A DNA stretch of 64,000 nucleotides from Candidatus Gastranaerophilales bacterium. Its GTDB lineage: Bacteria > Cyanobacteriota > Vampirovibrionia > Gastranaerophilales > Gastranaerophilaceae. The stretch lies in the NCBI GenBank assembly GCA_905234865.1, contig CAJOJE010000014.1, positions 1-64,000 on the forward strand. Reading direction: 5' to 3'. Positions 1-8,883 of the stretch are shown in pieces (the first letter of the stretch is position 1; the number at the start of each line of letters is the position of its first letter). The notes below the pieces were generated by a model. The model did no database searches, was not told the origin of the DNA, and saw only the letters and a list, made by a program, of their open reading frames with translations. The translations under genes were made by a program, and so were the position numbers.

Positions 1-1123
1 TGTTGTAACAGGTGTTGTTGCAGCAATTATGATACCTGCGCTATCGGCTTTAATCCAAACAAGAGTAAGAGAACATCAGGTTGCGGTTGCTCAAAGAAAA
101 TTCAATAAAGCAGCCGAAATAATGATATTAAACGGTAAAATGGGGCCGTATTACAGTAATACCAATGATTTTGTAAATGAATTACAAAAATATCTTAAAA
201 TCGTACAAGTTTGTAAAGTTGGCAATTCTCCTTCCAATCTTCCTCCCATAACAACCTGTTTTGGAGAAAATTACGAAACGATTACAATAAACACAGACGA
301 CGATACGATTAACCTAACCGACATTCAGACGGGTTCGGATTTAGGCATAAATACAAATGATGACACTAACGATTGGACAAGTAATAACATTGGCATTTTA
401 ACAATTGACGGCACGAGAATGATACTTTCATATAATTCAAAATGCCCTGAAGTTGCTGCAGGGGTTTATCAAGGAAATGCCGCTTCAGGATGTATTGCAG
501 GTTTAGTTGATGTAGACGGAGATAAAAAACCAAATCAACCGGGGAAAGATGCTTATCTTATAGGGTCTGCAAAAAGTATCGGCAATACTTGTATCGGACA
601 AGCTCTTGGGCTTTGTTTATCTTACCCGATTGATTTAGCTGATATTTTATCCTCTAAAGGATATGTAACGGATTCGGAGTGCCGGGCAAATAGGTCCAAA
701 TGGGGCTTGCCTGATGATTTTTGTACCGTTTTTTATTATTGGACTTTTGATTCACATTGGCTTGCATCAGCCGCAAGAGAATGCGGCGGTTTGAACAAAA
801 TTGCAAGTGTAGAAGATGTCAACAAGATTGTAAATTATATTTATGACACCAATGCTTATGCAGGGGGGCAAATTTCAAGTATAATAGCTGATTTTAATGA
901 TAATGCCGCTTCAAGAGCAGCGCAGCTCGGGCTTCCCGATGTCAGAACAACAAATAACTTGGAAATTTTTATACTTACCTCCGGACTTACAACAATGACC
1001 GGCAAGTATTTTTCTTGGTATAGCAGCCTATATACAAACAGCGCTTTGAGTTCAAAAATGCAATCTTCTTATAATTACGGCTCAAACGCCCCCATTAACA
1101 GTTACATTTATTGTAAATTATAA
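1..1123 (+). CDS. Type IV prepilin-like / pseudopilin protein, 5' end cut by window
   Basis: The reading frame is open from base 2 and enters the window inside a hydrophobic segment (VVTGVVAAIMIPALSALIQT), followed by a charged helix (RVREHQVAVAQRKFNKAAEI). This is the usual N-terminal alpha-1 helix of class III-signal prepilins. The true start and the GFTLIE-type cleavage site therefore lie upstream; the internal ATG at 29 is not the start. The rest of about 370 residues is polar, rich in Asn, Gly, Thr and Ser, with several cysteines (CPEVA, CIAGL, CIGQ, CYSK-like tail) that may form disulfides in an exported globular domain. Pilin-like proteins of this size occur in type IV pilus and type II secretion systems. 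Which machine it serves cannot be told. mutS2 follows 33 bp downstream and looks unrelated. Confidence 0.7.
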   Translation, partial: VVTGVVAAIMIPALSALIQTRVREHQVAVAQRKFNKAAEIMILNGKMGPYYSNTNDFVNELQKYLKIVQVCKVGNSPSNLPPITTCFGENYETITINTDDDTINLTDIQTGSDLGINTNDDTNDWTSNNIGILTIDGTRMILSYNSKCPEVAAGVYQGNAASGCIAGLVDVDGDKKPNQPGKDAYLIGSAKSIGNTCIGQALGLCLSYPIDLADILSSKGYVTDSECRANRSKWGLPDDFCTVFYYWTFDSHWLASAARECGGLNKIASVEDVNKIVNYIYDTNAYAGGQISSIIADFNDNAASRAAQLGLPDVRTTNNLEIFILTSGLTTMTGKYFSWYSSLYTNSALSSKMQSSYNYGSNAPINSYIYCKL

Positions 1124-1156
1124 TTCAGTTTTTTATTTTTAATGTAAAATTTATTT

Positions 1157-3505
1157 ATGCCATCAAAATATTTACAAGCACTTGAATACGATAAAATTTT
1201 AAATCTTGTATCGAATTGCGCTCAAACGGAAGCAGGGAAAATTCAAATACAAGAACTTGTCCCATACAACAATAAAGCCGACATTGAATTATCAATCAAC
1301 CAAACAACGGAAGCAAAAACAATTCTTGATAATGACGGGATAAATTCTCTCCCGATTAAAAGCGCATATAATCCGGATATGATTTTGACGACGATAAGAC
1401 TTTCAATTGAGGATATTATCGGTTTAACAAAAACTCTTACGACTTCAAGGCTTTTAAAAAATTATCTTTTAAGAAATAAGGAATTTTGCCCGAATTTATT
1501 TTTATTAAGTGAAGCATTAATTTCAAACAAAGAAATCGAAGATAAAATTTATTCCGTTTTCGATGACAATTTTAATATAAAAGATAGCGCAACTCCTGAA
1601 TTAAAAAGGCTTAAAATGTCCTTAAACGCTACAATTCAAAATTTAAAAGAACAAATAAACAAATTATTAAATAACCCTGATTTTACAATTCATCTTCAAG
1701 ACATCCTTTACACGGAAAGAATGGGGCGTACCGTTTTTCAGGTTAAGGCTTCCGACAAATCAAAAGTTAAAGGGATTGTACATGACGTTTCTTCAAGCGG
1801 ACAAACCTTTTTTATTGAGCCTGAAATATTAGTTTCAATAAATAATAAAATCAAACAAACAGAATGCGAAATAGAAGCTGAAATTGAGCGCATTTTGCTT
1901 GAACTTGCTTCGATTTTTCATAAAATTAAGCCCGAATTTATAATATCATACAATGCAATTGTTGAATTGGACGTTATTTTTGCAAAAGCAAAATATTCTA
2001 TTTTAACAAAATCAAATCCGCCTGAAATAAGTGATGAAAAAATTATAAAACTGCAAGCGGCAAGCCACCCTTTGCTTGGTGAAAACGCCGTAAAAAACGA
2101 TTTTGAAATAGGAATTGATTATAAATCGCTTTTAATAACAGGTTCAAACACAGGCGGAAAAACCGTTACGATGAAAACGGCAGGATTATTTGTTTTAATG
2201 GCAAAAACGGGGCTTCATCTGCCTTCATTACATTCTGTCATTTATCCTTTTAAAAATGTTTATTCCGATATTGAAGAAAGACAAGATATCACCCGTTCTT
2301 TATCTACATTTTCCGCGCATATAAAAAATATCGCATATATTTTAGATAATGCGGATAATGACGACTTAATTTTATTTGATGAACTTGGTGCAGGAACCGA
2401 CCCCACAGAGGGCGCTTCTTTAGCAAGGGCAATTTTAGAATATTTAAAAGAAAAAGACATAATAACAATTACAACAACCCATTTGGGCGAATTAAAAATA
2501 TTGGAATATGAAAATTCATATTATAAAAATGCCTGCGTTGAATTTGATAAAGACACCCTGAAACCGACATACAGGTTAATTATAGGACTTGCGGGCAGTT
2601 CTTGGGCAATAGACATTGCATACAATTACGGAATTAAAAAAGAAATAATTGATATTGCAAGAGAAATTTTATCTAAAAATTCAAACCCCGATACAAAAAT
2701 TTTCAATAAAATTCAGGAAACTCATCAAGAACTCTTAGGACATACGAAAAAAATCGAAGAAACAAAAATAATTGCAGAGAAAAAAGAAGAAGAATTAAAA
2801 GAAAAATTAAAAGAAATAAAAGAGAAAAAGAAAAAGACAATTGATTCATTCAAGAAAAAATATCAGTCAATGATAGAAAATGCAAGATATGAAGTTAAGA
2901 CAAGTTTGGATGAATTAAGAAAAGAAAAAACGGAAAAAATCGCAAGAAGAACATACTCAAGGCTTGCTAAAATCGAAGCCGACATAAGAGAGCAATTTTC
3001 AAAAGATGAGGACGAATTATCGGAAAAATATCCGAAAATTAATTGGAATGAAATTAAAACAGGACAAAATGTTCTTGTAGTTGGAATTAACCAGCCTGCA
3101 ATTTTAAAAACCATGCCTGACGATAAAGGAATGGTAGAAATTCAAATCGGCTTAATAAAATCCAAAGTCCATATATCAAAACTTGCTAAAACCGACAAAA
3201 AGGTAAATAAAGGAATTAAAAAATTAACCGTTTCTTTTGACGATTTCCACGCAAGTGCAAGTTTTTCGCCCAGACTTGATTTAAGAGGAATGAGGGTTGA
3301 AGAAGCGATTGATACGGTTGAACATCACCTTGATTTAGCAATGAGAAGAAATATTAACCAATTTACGATAATCCATGGTCATGGATTGGGTTCTTTAAAA
3401 AAAGGGGTCAGAGAATACTTAAATTCAAGCCCCTACGTTTTAAAATTCAGACAAGGGGAAGACACTGAAGGCGGGGACGGCGTTACAATCGTTGATGTTA
3501 AATAA
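1157..3505 (+). CDS. mutS2: Endonuclease MutS2
   Basis: At 782 aa this has the usual length and layout of MutS2: an N-terminal helical core, a MutS-type ATPase with Walker A GSNTGGKT near residue 329 and Walker B/signature LFDELGAGTDPTEG near 415, a long Lys/Glu-rich coiled coil (about 515-620), and a C-terminal Smr domain (DLRGMRVEEA ... IHGHGLGSLKKGVREYL, about 708-770). The Smr domain gives MutS2 nuclease activity. The mismatch-recognition domain I of MutS1 is absent. In the family, roles include suppression of homologous recombination and rescue of collided ribosomes; which applies here is unknown. The ATG at 1157 follows a 33-bp gap after the prepilin-like gene. A second, MutS1-type homologue lies at 34129-36438. 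Confidence 0.95.
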   Translation: MPSKYLQALEYDKILNLVSNCAQTEAGKIQIQELVPYNNKADIELSINQTTEAKTILDNDGINSLPIKSAYNPDMILTTIRLSIEDIIGLTKTLTTSRLLKNYLLRNKEFCPNLFLLSEALISNKEIEDKIYSVFDDNFNIKDSATPELKRLKMSLNATIQNLKEQINKLLNNPDFTIHLQDILYTERMGRTVFQVKASDKSKVKGIVHDVSSSGQTFFIEPEILVSINNKIKQTECEIEAEIERILLELASIFHKIKPEFIISYNAIVELDVIFAKAKYSILTKSNPPEISDEKIIKLQAASHPLLGENAVKNDFEIGIDYKSLLITGSNTGGKTVTMKTAGLFVLMAKTGLHLPSLHSVIYPFKNVYSDIEERQDITRSLSTFSAHIKNIAYILDNADNDDLILFDELGAGTDPTEGASLARAILEYLKEKDIITITTTHLGELKILEYENSYYKNACVEFDKDTLKPTYRLIIGLAGSSWAIDIAYNYGIKKEIIDIAREILSKNSNPDTKIFNKIQETHQELLGHTKKIEETKIIAEKKEEELKEKLKEIKEKKKKTIDSFKKKYQSMIENARYEVKTSLDELRKEKTEKIARRTYSRLAKIEADIREQFSKDEDELSEKYPKINWNEIKTGQNVLVVGINQPAILKTMPDDKGMVEIQIGLIKSKVHISKLAKTDKKVNKGIKKLTVSFDDFHASASFSPRLDLRGMRVEEAIDTVEHHLDLAMRRNINQFTIIHGHGLGSLKKGVREYLNSSPYVLKFRQGEDTEGGDGVTIVDVK

Positions 3506-3661
3506 ACTTAACATTGTAATATTTCTTTAAAATAAAAAATAGGTTAAAATAGCGCTCGTAGAGTTATTGTATCCTTTTTACTTGCCATTAACAATAAAAA
3601 AATATATTATTAAATTAAAGGTTTAATAAAAAGAACCGATACAAAAATTACGAGATATTAT

Positions 3662-4789
3662 ATGTTAAGTATAGATGCGGGTTTGCAATTTGAAGGGTTG
3701 GATAATCTCTTCTATGTGTCAAACGACAATACGGCTAATACTATTCTCTTGGTTGATGATGAGATTAACAATCTTCAGCTTATTCGCCGTACCTTTAGAG
3801 GCAAATACGATGTTTTGACCGCAACAAACGGCGAAGAAGGCTTAGAGGTTTTAAAAGACAATCTCGATAAAATTTGTGTCATAATATCAGACCATAAAAT
3901 GCCCGTTATGGAAGGAACGGAATTTTTAAAAAAAGCAAACGATATTGCCCCCGACATTATAAAAATACTTTTAACGGGCTTTACGGATATTGAAATTTTA
4001 ACGGAAGCGGTTAATTCCTGCAACTTGTTTCAATACATAACAAAACCTTTTGATCCCAACGAACTTATTAAAGTCGTTGAGTCGGGCGTAGAAAAATTTA
4101 ACCTTTCAAGTTCAAAATCTTTAATGAAAAAAGAATTGAAAGAGCTTTTCTATCAAACAATTAAATCAATCTCCGCAACGCTTGATGCTAAAGATACTTA
4201 CACCCATGGACATTCAATGAGAGTGACGTTATATTCTCTTATGCTCGCATCGCAAGTTAATCCCCTTGATACGGATTTTATCGAAAAGGTTGAAATTGCG
4301 GGATTATTGCACGATATAGGTAAAATTTCCATTCCTCAAAGCGTTTTGTGCAAACCCGGAAAATTAACGGATGAAGAATTTGTCATTATGAAATCTCATT
4401 CGAGCTGCTCGGAAAAATTAGTTCATAATATTAAACAATTGGGAGATATCAGAGCATGGGTCAGGGCACACCATGAAAAGTGGAACGGAACGGGATATCC
4501 TGACGGACTAAAGGGCGAAGAAATTCCGTTGTGTGCAAGAATTGTCGCCATAGCGGATACTTATGACGCTATGACAAGTACACGTTCATACAGAAAAGCT
4601 CTTACCCATGAAATTGCGATACAAGAAATCGAAAAATGCGCAGGAACGCAATTTGACCCTAATCTTGCAAAACTTTTTATAGAAATGCAGGATGAGGTTA
4701 AACTTGCAAAAGAAAATCCCGAAAAATATTATAAAATGTACAGTCTTTTCCATAAAAATTTTGAAGCGGGAAAAGCTCAAAGAATTTAG
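3662..4789 (+). CDS. Response regulator with HD-GYP domain (c-di-GMP phosphodiesterase type)
   Basis: The 375-residue protein has an N-terminal receiver domain (TILLVDDEINN, phospho-acceptor Asp in IISDHKMP near residue 77, conserved Lys in YITKPFDP). A C-terminal HD-GYP domain follows: HGHSMRV, LLHDIGKISIP near 216, and HHEKWNGTGYPDGL near 271, with the GYP triad intact. The receiver-HD-GYP architecture is that of RpfG-like regulators, which hydrolyse cyclic di-GMP when phosphorylated. The catalytic HD and HHE metal ligands are present, so enzymatic activity is likely. The first 25 residues before the receiver are not conserved, and a later start is possible. No histidine kinase is adjacent. 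It stands alone, convergent with gpsA. Confidence 0.9.
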   Translation: MLSIDAGLQFEGLDNLFYVSNDNTANTILLVDDEINNLQLIRRTFRGKYDVLTATNGEEGLEVLKDNLDKICVIISDHKMPVMEGTEFLKKANDIAPDIIKILLTGFTDIEILTEAVNSCNLFQYITKPFDPNELIKVVESGVEKFNLSSSKSLMKKELKELFYQTIKSISATLDAKDTYTHGHSMRVTLYSLMLASQVNPLDTDFIEKVEIAGLLHDIGKISIPQSVLCKPGKLTDEEFVIMKSHSSCSEKLVHNIKQLGDIRAWVRAHHEKWNGTGYPDGLKGEEIPLCARIVAIADTYDAMTSTRSYRKALTHEIAIQEIEKCAGTQFDPNLAKLFIEMQDEVKLAKENPEKYYKMYSLFHKNFEAGKAQRI

Positions 4790-4808
4790 CTTGAAAAAAT
4801 TTTGTCGG

Positions 4809-4835
4809 TGAAAATTTAATACACAGTAATTTTCA
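4809..4835. terminator. Weak hairpin between convergent genes
   Basis: An 8-bp inverted repeat (TGAAAATT / AATTTTCA, 11-nt loop) lies between the HD-GYP gene and the convergent gpsA end, and on the + strand is followed by a short T-rich stretch. The stem is A/T only, so termination is only possible, not convincing. Confidence 0.3.
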
Positions 4836-4871
4836 AAATTCTTTTTCAAATTCGGTTAAAAATTTCAAATT

Positions 4872-5879
4872 TTACGCTTTTGAGAAGTTTTCTTCGCCTT
4901 TAAGAGTTCTGTTCATTAATTGCAAAAAGACTTCTTTTGAATTTTCTTTTGAATAAACAGCCATATATATTGCCTTTGAAATCGGAGTTTCTATGCCGAT
5001 TTTATCCGCAAGCTCACAAATTGCTTTTGACGTTTTAACGCCCTCTGCAACAGAACCCAATTCTTGCAAAATATCGTCAATTTTTTTGCCTTTTGCAAGC
5101 ATTCTGCCTACGGTATTATTTCTGCTTAAATGGCTGTAACAAGTTGCGATTAAATCACCCATGCCTGATAACCCCCACAACGTTGAAGGGTTAGCACCCA
5201 AATGAACCGCAACACGAACAATCTCTGCCATTCCTCTTGCAAGAAGTGCGCCTTTTGAATTATCTCCGAATTTCATTTCATCCAAAAAACCTGCCGCAAT
5301 AGCAATAACGTTTTTGAGGCTTCCGCCGAATTCTACGCCGATAACGTCCGTATTTGTATAAATTCTGAACTTGTTCGGAACATTCAACATGCTTTGAGCT
5401 TTTTTTGCAATTTCAATATCACCGGATGCAATACATGCTGCCGTAGGCTGCCCTTCAAGAACTTCTTGCGCTAAGGTGGGACCCGATAAAACGGCTATTG
5501 TTTGATTAGGCAATTCATCCTTTATAACTTCGCTCATTCTTTTTAAAGAACCCTGCTCAAGCCCTTTTGAAGCATTAACGAGAATTTGATTATCTTTAAT
5601 TCCCGCTTCTTTTAATTGTTTACAAACCGCCCTTATTGCAGAAGTTGCAACAACAAGAAGAATAATGTCCGCATCTTTTATTGCTTCCTTTAAATCGGAT
5701 GTAATATGAACTTTATCATCCAATTGAACCTCATAAGGTTTTTTACACCTTTTATATTTAAGAAGTTCTTCGGATAAATCGATACTTCTTGACCAACCGG
5801 TTACACTTTCAAAATTATCGCTTAAAAGTTTAGTTAAAACCAAACCCCAACAGCCTAAACCTAATACTGCAAGCCTCAA
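4872..5879 (-). CDS. gpsA: Glycerol-3-phosphate dehydrogenase [NAD(P)+]
   Basis: The 335-residue protein has the N-terminal Rossmann motif in the form LGLGCWG (usually GxGxWG), the conserved SGPTLAQEV and EFGGSLKNVIAIAAG segments (the latter carrying the catalytic Lys) and the GLSGMGDLIATCYS motif of GpsA. It reduces dihydroxyacetone phosphate to sn-glycerol 3-phosphate for phospholipid synthesis in the cytosol. The start appears to be a TTG (5877-5879) placed directly after the TAA stop of the small upstream gene. A GGGG stretch inside the end of that gene can serve as ribosome binding site. This arrangement suggests translational coupling. Confidence 0.94.
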   Translation of the reverse strand: MRLAVLGLGCWGLVLTKLLSDNFESVTGWSRSIDLSEELLKYKRCKKPYEVQLDDKVHITSDLKEAIKDADIILLVVATSAIRAVCKQLKEAGIKDNQILVNASKGLEQGSLKRMSEVIKDELPNQTIAVLSGPTLAQEVLEGQPTAACIASGDIEIAKKAQSMLNVPNKFRIYTNTDVIGVEFGGSLKNVIAIAAGFLDEMKFGDNSKGALLARGMAEIVRVAVHLGANPSTLWGLSGMGDLIATCYSHLSRNNTVGRMLAKGKKIDDILQELGSVAEGVKTSKAICELADKIGIETPISKAIYMAVYSKENSKEVFLQLMNRTLKGEENFSKA

Positions 5880-6080
5880 TTATATAAGCCCCATTGAACG
5901 TAATTCTAACTCTATTTTTTTATCTCTCATGCTCGCTTCAGCCAATTTAAAGTATGCTTCGTCGCAATTTGTTGTGCTTAATGTTTGTTCGGGACGTTTA
6001 GAGCGCATTCGCTGAAACGCTTGGTTTGAAGCGTTTGCATTTATCGAGCCTTGTTGTGCGAATATTGGAGAAATTCGCAT
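5880..6080 (-). CDS. Small conserved-looking protein of unknown function, upstream of gpsA
   Basis: I read this as a 66-residue protein starting MRISPIFAQQGSINANASNQ. The ATG at 6080 is preferred over one eight codons upstream because a GGGAG ribosome binding site lies about 10 nt before it. It is hydrophilic, rich in Asn, Gln, Arg and Ala, and its C-terminal half is probably helical (ending ELRSMGLI). Its stop abuts the gpsA start without a gap, so it is probably co-translated with gpsA. The opening 'MxIS' with an Asn/Ser-rich stretch resembles the start of the unrelated protein at 54925-55377, which suggests a shared N-terminal element in this organism. No function is recognised. Confidence 0.6.
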   Translation of the reverse strand: MRISPIFAQQGSINANASNQAFQRMRSKRPEQTLSTTNCDEAYFKLAEASMRDKKIELELRSMGLI

Positions 6081-6148
6081 TCTGACATTACTCCCTTTTA
6101 ACAATAAGCCATAAATAATATATCACAACTTAATTATGTGTGCAATAA

Positions 6149-6895
6149 TTAAATTCGGCAATTTTTTTGTAATTCATAAAGGACAATTCCCGCACATAGC
6201 GCCAAATTTAATGATTCAACATCGTTTGTCATTTTTATCGTAAAATTTTCATCCGATAAATTAATTAATTCCTTGCTTAAACCTTTCGCTTCAGAACCAA
6301 ACATAACGATTATTTTTGATTTTACTTCATAATCATCAAAATAATTATTTGAATTAACAATTGTGCCTATGATTTTAAATTCTTTTTTAAATTGTTTAAT
6401 CTCCTCTAAACCAACCTTTAAAACGGGGATTTTAAAAATATTTCCCGTTGATGACCTTATTGTTTTTGGAGAATATTCATCCGTCGTATCGCCGTATAAT
6501 AAAATTCCGTCAACTCCAAAAGCCGAACAACACCTTATAATCGTGCCCAAATTACCTTGGTCTTTAATGTTATCAAGAAGAACTATTTTTTTAAATTTTT
6601 TAAAAATATTAATTGAATAACAGGGTTTTTCAAAAACGGCAACAATGTTGGACGGGCTTTCGGTTGTCGAAATTTTTTTCATGACCGCTTCATTTACATG
6701 GTAATTTTCGCAATTATATTCTTTTACTTTTTTTTGAAAAAAAACGTACTTTGGTTTTAAACCCGCCTTTATCGCTTCATCGACCGACTTTTCCCCTTCC
6801 GTTAATATTAATTCCGTTCGATATTTTTTTTGATGAAGTTTAACGACTTCTTTTATAAGAGGGTTGGATAAACTTGTTATTTCTTTTGTTTCCAT
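6149..6895 (-). CDS. TrmH/SpoU-family RNA 2'-O-ribose methyltransferase
   Basis: At 248 aa from the chosen ATG, this protein carries the three SpoU signatures: LLDNIKDQGNLGTIIRCC (motif 1, cofactor knot), IIVMFGSEAKGLSKELI (motif 2) and FTIKMTNDVESLNLALCAGIVLYE (motif 3, here split around VESLNLA). An N-terminal substrate-binding part starts LSNPLIKEVVKLHQKKYR. Such enzymes methylate 2'-OH groups of 23S rRNA or tRNA; the exact nucleotide cannot be assigned. The ATG at 6895 is preferred because an AAAGGGGG Shine-Dalgarno precedes it, and it overlaps the stop of the upstream peptidase gene by one base (TAATG), indicating coupling. Confidence 0.88.
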   Translation of the reverse strand: METKEITSLSNPLIKEVVKLHQKKYRTELILTEGEKSVDEAIKAGLKPKYVFFQKKVKEYNCENYHVNEAVMKKISTTESPSNIVAVFEKPCYSINIFKKFKKIVLLDNIKDQGNLGTIIRCCSAFGVDGILLYGDTTDEYSPKTIRSSTGNIFKIPVLKVGLEEIKQFKKEFKIIGTIVNSNNYFDDYEVKSKIIVMFGSEAKGLSKELINLSDENFTIKMTNDVESLNLALCAGIVLYELQKNCRI

Positions 6896-8421
6896 TAAAT
6901 TTCCCCCTTTTGCCATTTTGAAAGATACTCTTTTTCTTCATTATTTAACATATCAAACAAAATCAAATCTTCTTCATAAGGAAATTTTGAAAGAGAAGTT
7001 TTAATTTCATCTTTTAAATAAACCGTATTTTCAAGCCTTATTCCAAAGGCATTTTCCTTATATAACCCGGGTTCAATCGTAAATACGTTATTATTAACTA
7101 TTTTTTGTTTAATTTTATCCGATAACGTGGGCGGAGCCTGATGAACCATAATTCCTATCCCATGCCCCAAACCATGAGGAAAGAAAAATCCTTCTTTTTC
7201 ATATTCTTTTAACATATTATATGCCTTTTTATGAAGTTCATCGGTATATAAAATATCCGAATGATAAATATTTAATTGTGCTTTTAAAACGGCAGTATAA
7301 ATTTCTTTAACTTTTTTTGAAACCGACTTCGGATTAGGCGAAAAAACCCTTGTAATATCGGTTGCATAACCGCCTTCAAAATATCCGCCGCAATCAAGAA
7401 GAATGATGTCGTCTTGTTTTAAAATTTTTTCTTTTGAACTTGCCGTATAGTGGATTATGCTTGAATTTTCACCGATTGCAAGAATTGTTTTAAACGAAGT
7501 TTGAAAAGCACCCGCTTTTTTTAATTCGTTTTCAAATATTTCATTTAATTCAAACTCGGATAATCCCGTTTTGATTTTTTCTCTAAAAGAAAACAGGGCA
7601 TTGTCCAATTTTTTAAAGCAATCTTTATAATGTTTTATTTCATATTCGTTTTTAATCGATGAAAAAATTTTAATCGGATTATCACTAACAGGCATTGGTT
7701 TTTTTATCAAATTATAATCATACATGGAAGTCGTATCCGGAGAAAATTTTATTTCTTCATCAATATTTTTTATAAAAGAAGGGTATTCAAAAAGTTTTAA
7801 AACTTTCACATTTTCTATATCGGGAATTTTATAATCGGTAAATAAATACGCTTCATTTTGATTTTTTATAAATAATTTTGCCCTGAACGTTGATGTGTTT
7901 TTTGTTTTGTATGACCTTAAATTTAATAAATACGCAATATCTTCAAGGTTTGTTATAAGAAAATTATCAATTTTTACATCAAAAATCTTATCTTTGGCGG
8001 TTTTTCCGCATATCTCAAAAGGAACTTCAAAAACGGGTAAAGTATCATCCGTAATTGAAGCAGGGTCATCTTCGGTATCATAAAAAGAAACATTTGAAAT
8101 AAATTCTTTTATTTTTTTATAATATGTGTAACTTGTAGATTTTTCGGGAATTAAAAGAGTTGAATTTTCGGGAAGAAAATTTTTTAAATACGTTAAAAAA
8201 CTCATTTGGTTAGACATTTTAACAATTGCAACTTCTTTTCCTTTTGTTTGAATTTCAGCCTGTATATGATATCTCGGGTCCACAAAAAGAGTTATAAGCC
8301 CGTTTTCGGTTAAAAGCGCTTCTCCCGCCGTTCCTATAAAACCCGTTATTTTACTCAAAGGAGAAGTTTCATAATGTTCAAAAGAATAATCATCTTTAGA
8401 TTTTAAAAGTTTAAATTCCAT
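6895..8421 (-). CDS. Xaa-Pro aminopeptidase-like M24 peptidase
   Basis: The 508-residue protein has creatinase-type N-terminal domains (about 1-240) and a C-terminal pita-bread M24 domain. Metal-ligand motifs are visible in order: LLDCGGYFEGGYATDITR (two Asp), FPHGLGHGIG (His), FTIEPGLY (Glu) and FGIRLENTVYL (Glu). The motifs fit a cytosolic dinuclear metal aminopeptidase P that removes N-terminal residues preceding proline. Gene order hppA-yjbQ-this gene-trmH on the same strand with gaps of 31, 14 and -1 bp suggests one transcript. The pairing looks like a housekeeping cluster and does not reveal a special substrate. Confidence 0.9.
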   Translation of the reverse strand: MEFKLLKSKDDYSFEHYETSPLSKITGFIGTAGEALLTENGLITLFVDPRYHIQAEIQTKGKEVAIVKMSNQMSFLTYLKNFLPENSTLLIPEKSTSYTYYKKIKEFISNVSFYDTEDDPASITDDTLPVFEVPFEICGKTAKDKIFDVKIDNFLITNLEDIAYLLNLRSYKTKNTSTFRAKLFIKNQNEAYLFTDYKIPDIENVKVLKLFEYPSFIKNIDEEIKFSPDTTSMYDYNLIKKPMPVSDNPIKIFSSIKNEYEIKHYKDCFKKLDNALFSFREKIKTGLSEFELNEIFENELKKAGAFQTSFKTILAIGENSSIIHYTASSKEKILKQDDIILLDCGGYFEGGYATDITRVFSPNPKSVSKKVKEIYTAVLKAQLNIYHSDILYTDELHKKAYNMLKEYEKEGFFFPHGLGHGIGIMVHQAPPTLSDKIKQKIVNNNVFTIEPGLYKENAFGIRLENTVYLKDEIKTSLSKFPYEEDLILFDMLNNEEKEYLSKWQKGEI

Positions 8422-8435
8422 TTTTAAATACCAAA

Positions 8436-8852
8436 TTAATAAATAATTTGTATTATAACACTTCTTGTTGCAGATAAGCTATTAAAATCAAATAATAAAA
8501 TTCTCTGAAATCTGTCTAATTCAAAACTACCCTCAACAAAAGGAATTGAAACCGAACATCCGACAAAAAGTGATTTTAAATATGTATCCGCAAGGTTATC
8601 GTTCCATTCCGCATTGTGTTTATAGTTTATGTCATAAGGGATGAATTTTGAAATCAAATCCGAAAAATCCCTTATTATATCGGGATTATACTCCATAACT
8701 CCGATACCGGTTGAAGAACAGGGCGAATGAACGGAAACAAGCGCATTTTTTATATCAAATTCGGATATTATCAATTTAATTTTATAAGTTAAATCGACAA
8801 TATCCGAATTACCGTTTGTATGTACTAAAAATTTTGTATTTATTACGGGCAT
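8436..8852 (-). CDS. YjbQ family protein (UPF0047)
   Basis: The 138-residue protein matches the YjbQ/UPF0047 family over its whole length: [19 protein letters not shown] near the middle (usually HTTxxxxxNE), [19 protein letters not shown] (the conserved H-x-x-x-x-DNxxxH-type region) and the C-terminal [17 protein letters not shown]. Family members have been reported to have weak thiamine-phosphate synthase activity, but their true role is unsettled. Here His in the usual HTT is replaced (SVHSPC), and the Asn-His spacing is altered (LADTYLKS), so the active-site reading is uncertain. A GAGGAAAAA ribosome binding site supports the ATG at 8852. Confidence 0.75.
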   Translation of the reverse strand: MPVINTKFLVHTNGNSDIVDLTYKIKLIISEFDIKNALVSVHSPCSSTGIGVMEYNPDIIRDFSDLISKFIPYDINYKHNAEWNDNLADTYLKSLFVGCSVSIPFVEGSFELDRFQRILLFDFNSLSATRSVIIQIIY

Positions 8853-8883
8853 TTTTTCCTCACCCGTATATTAAAAAACAACC

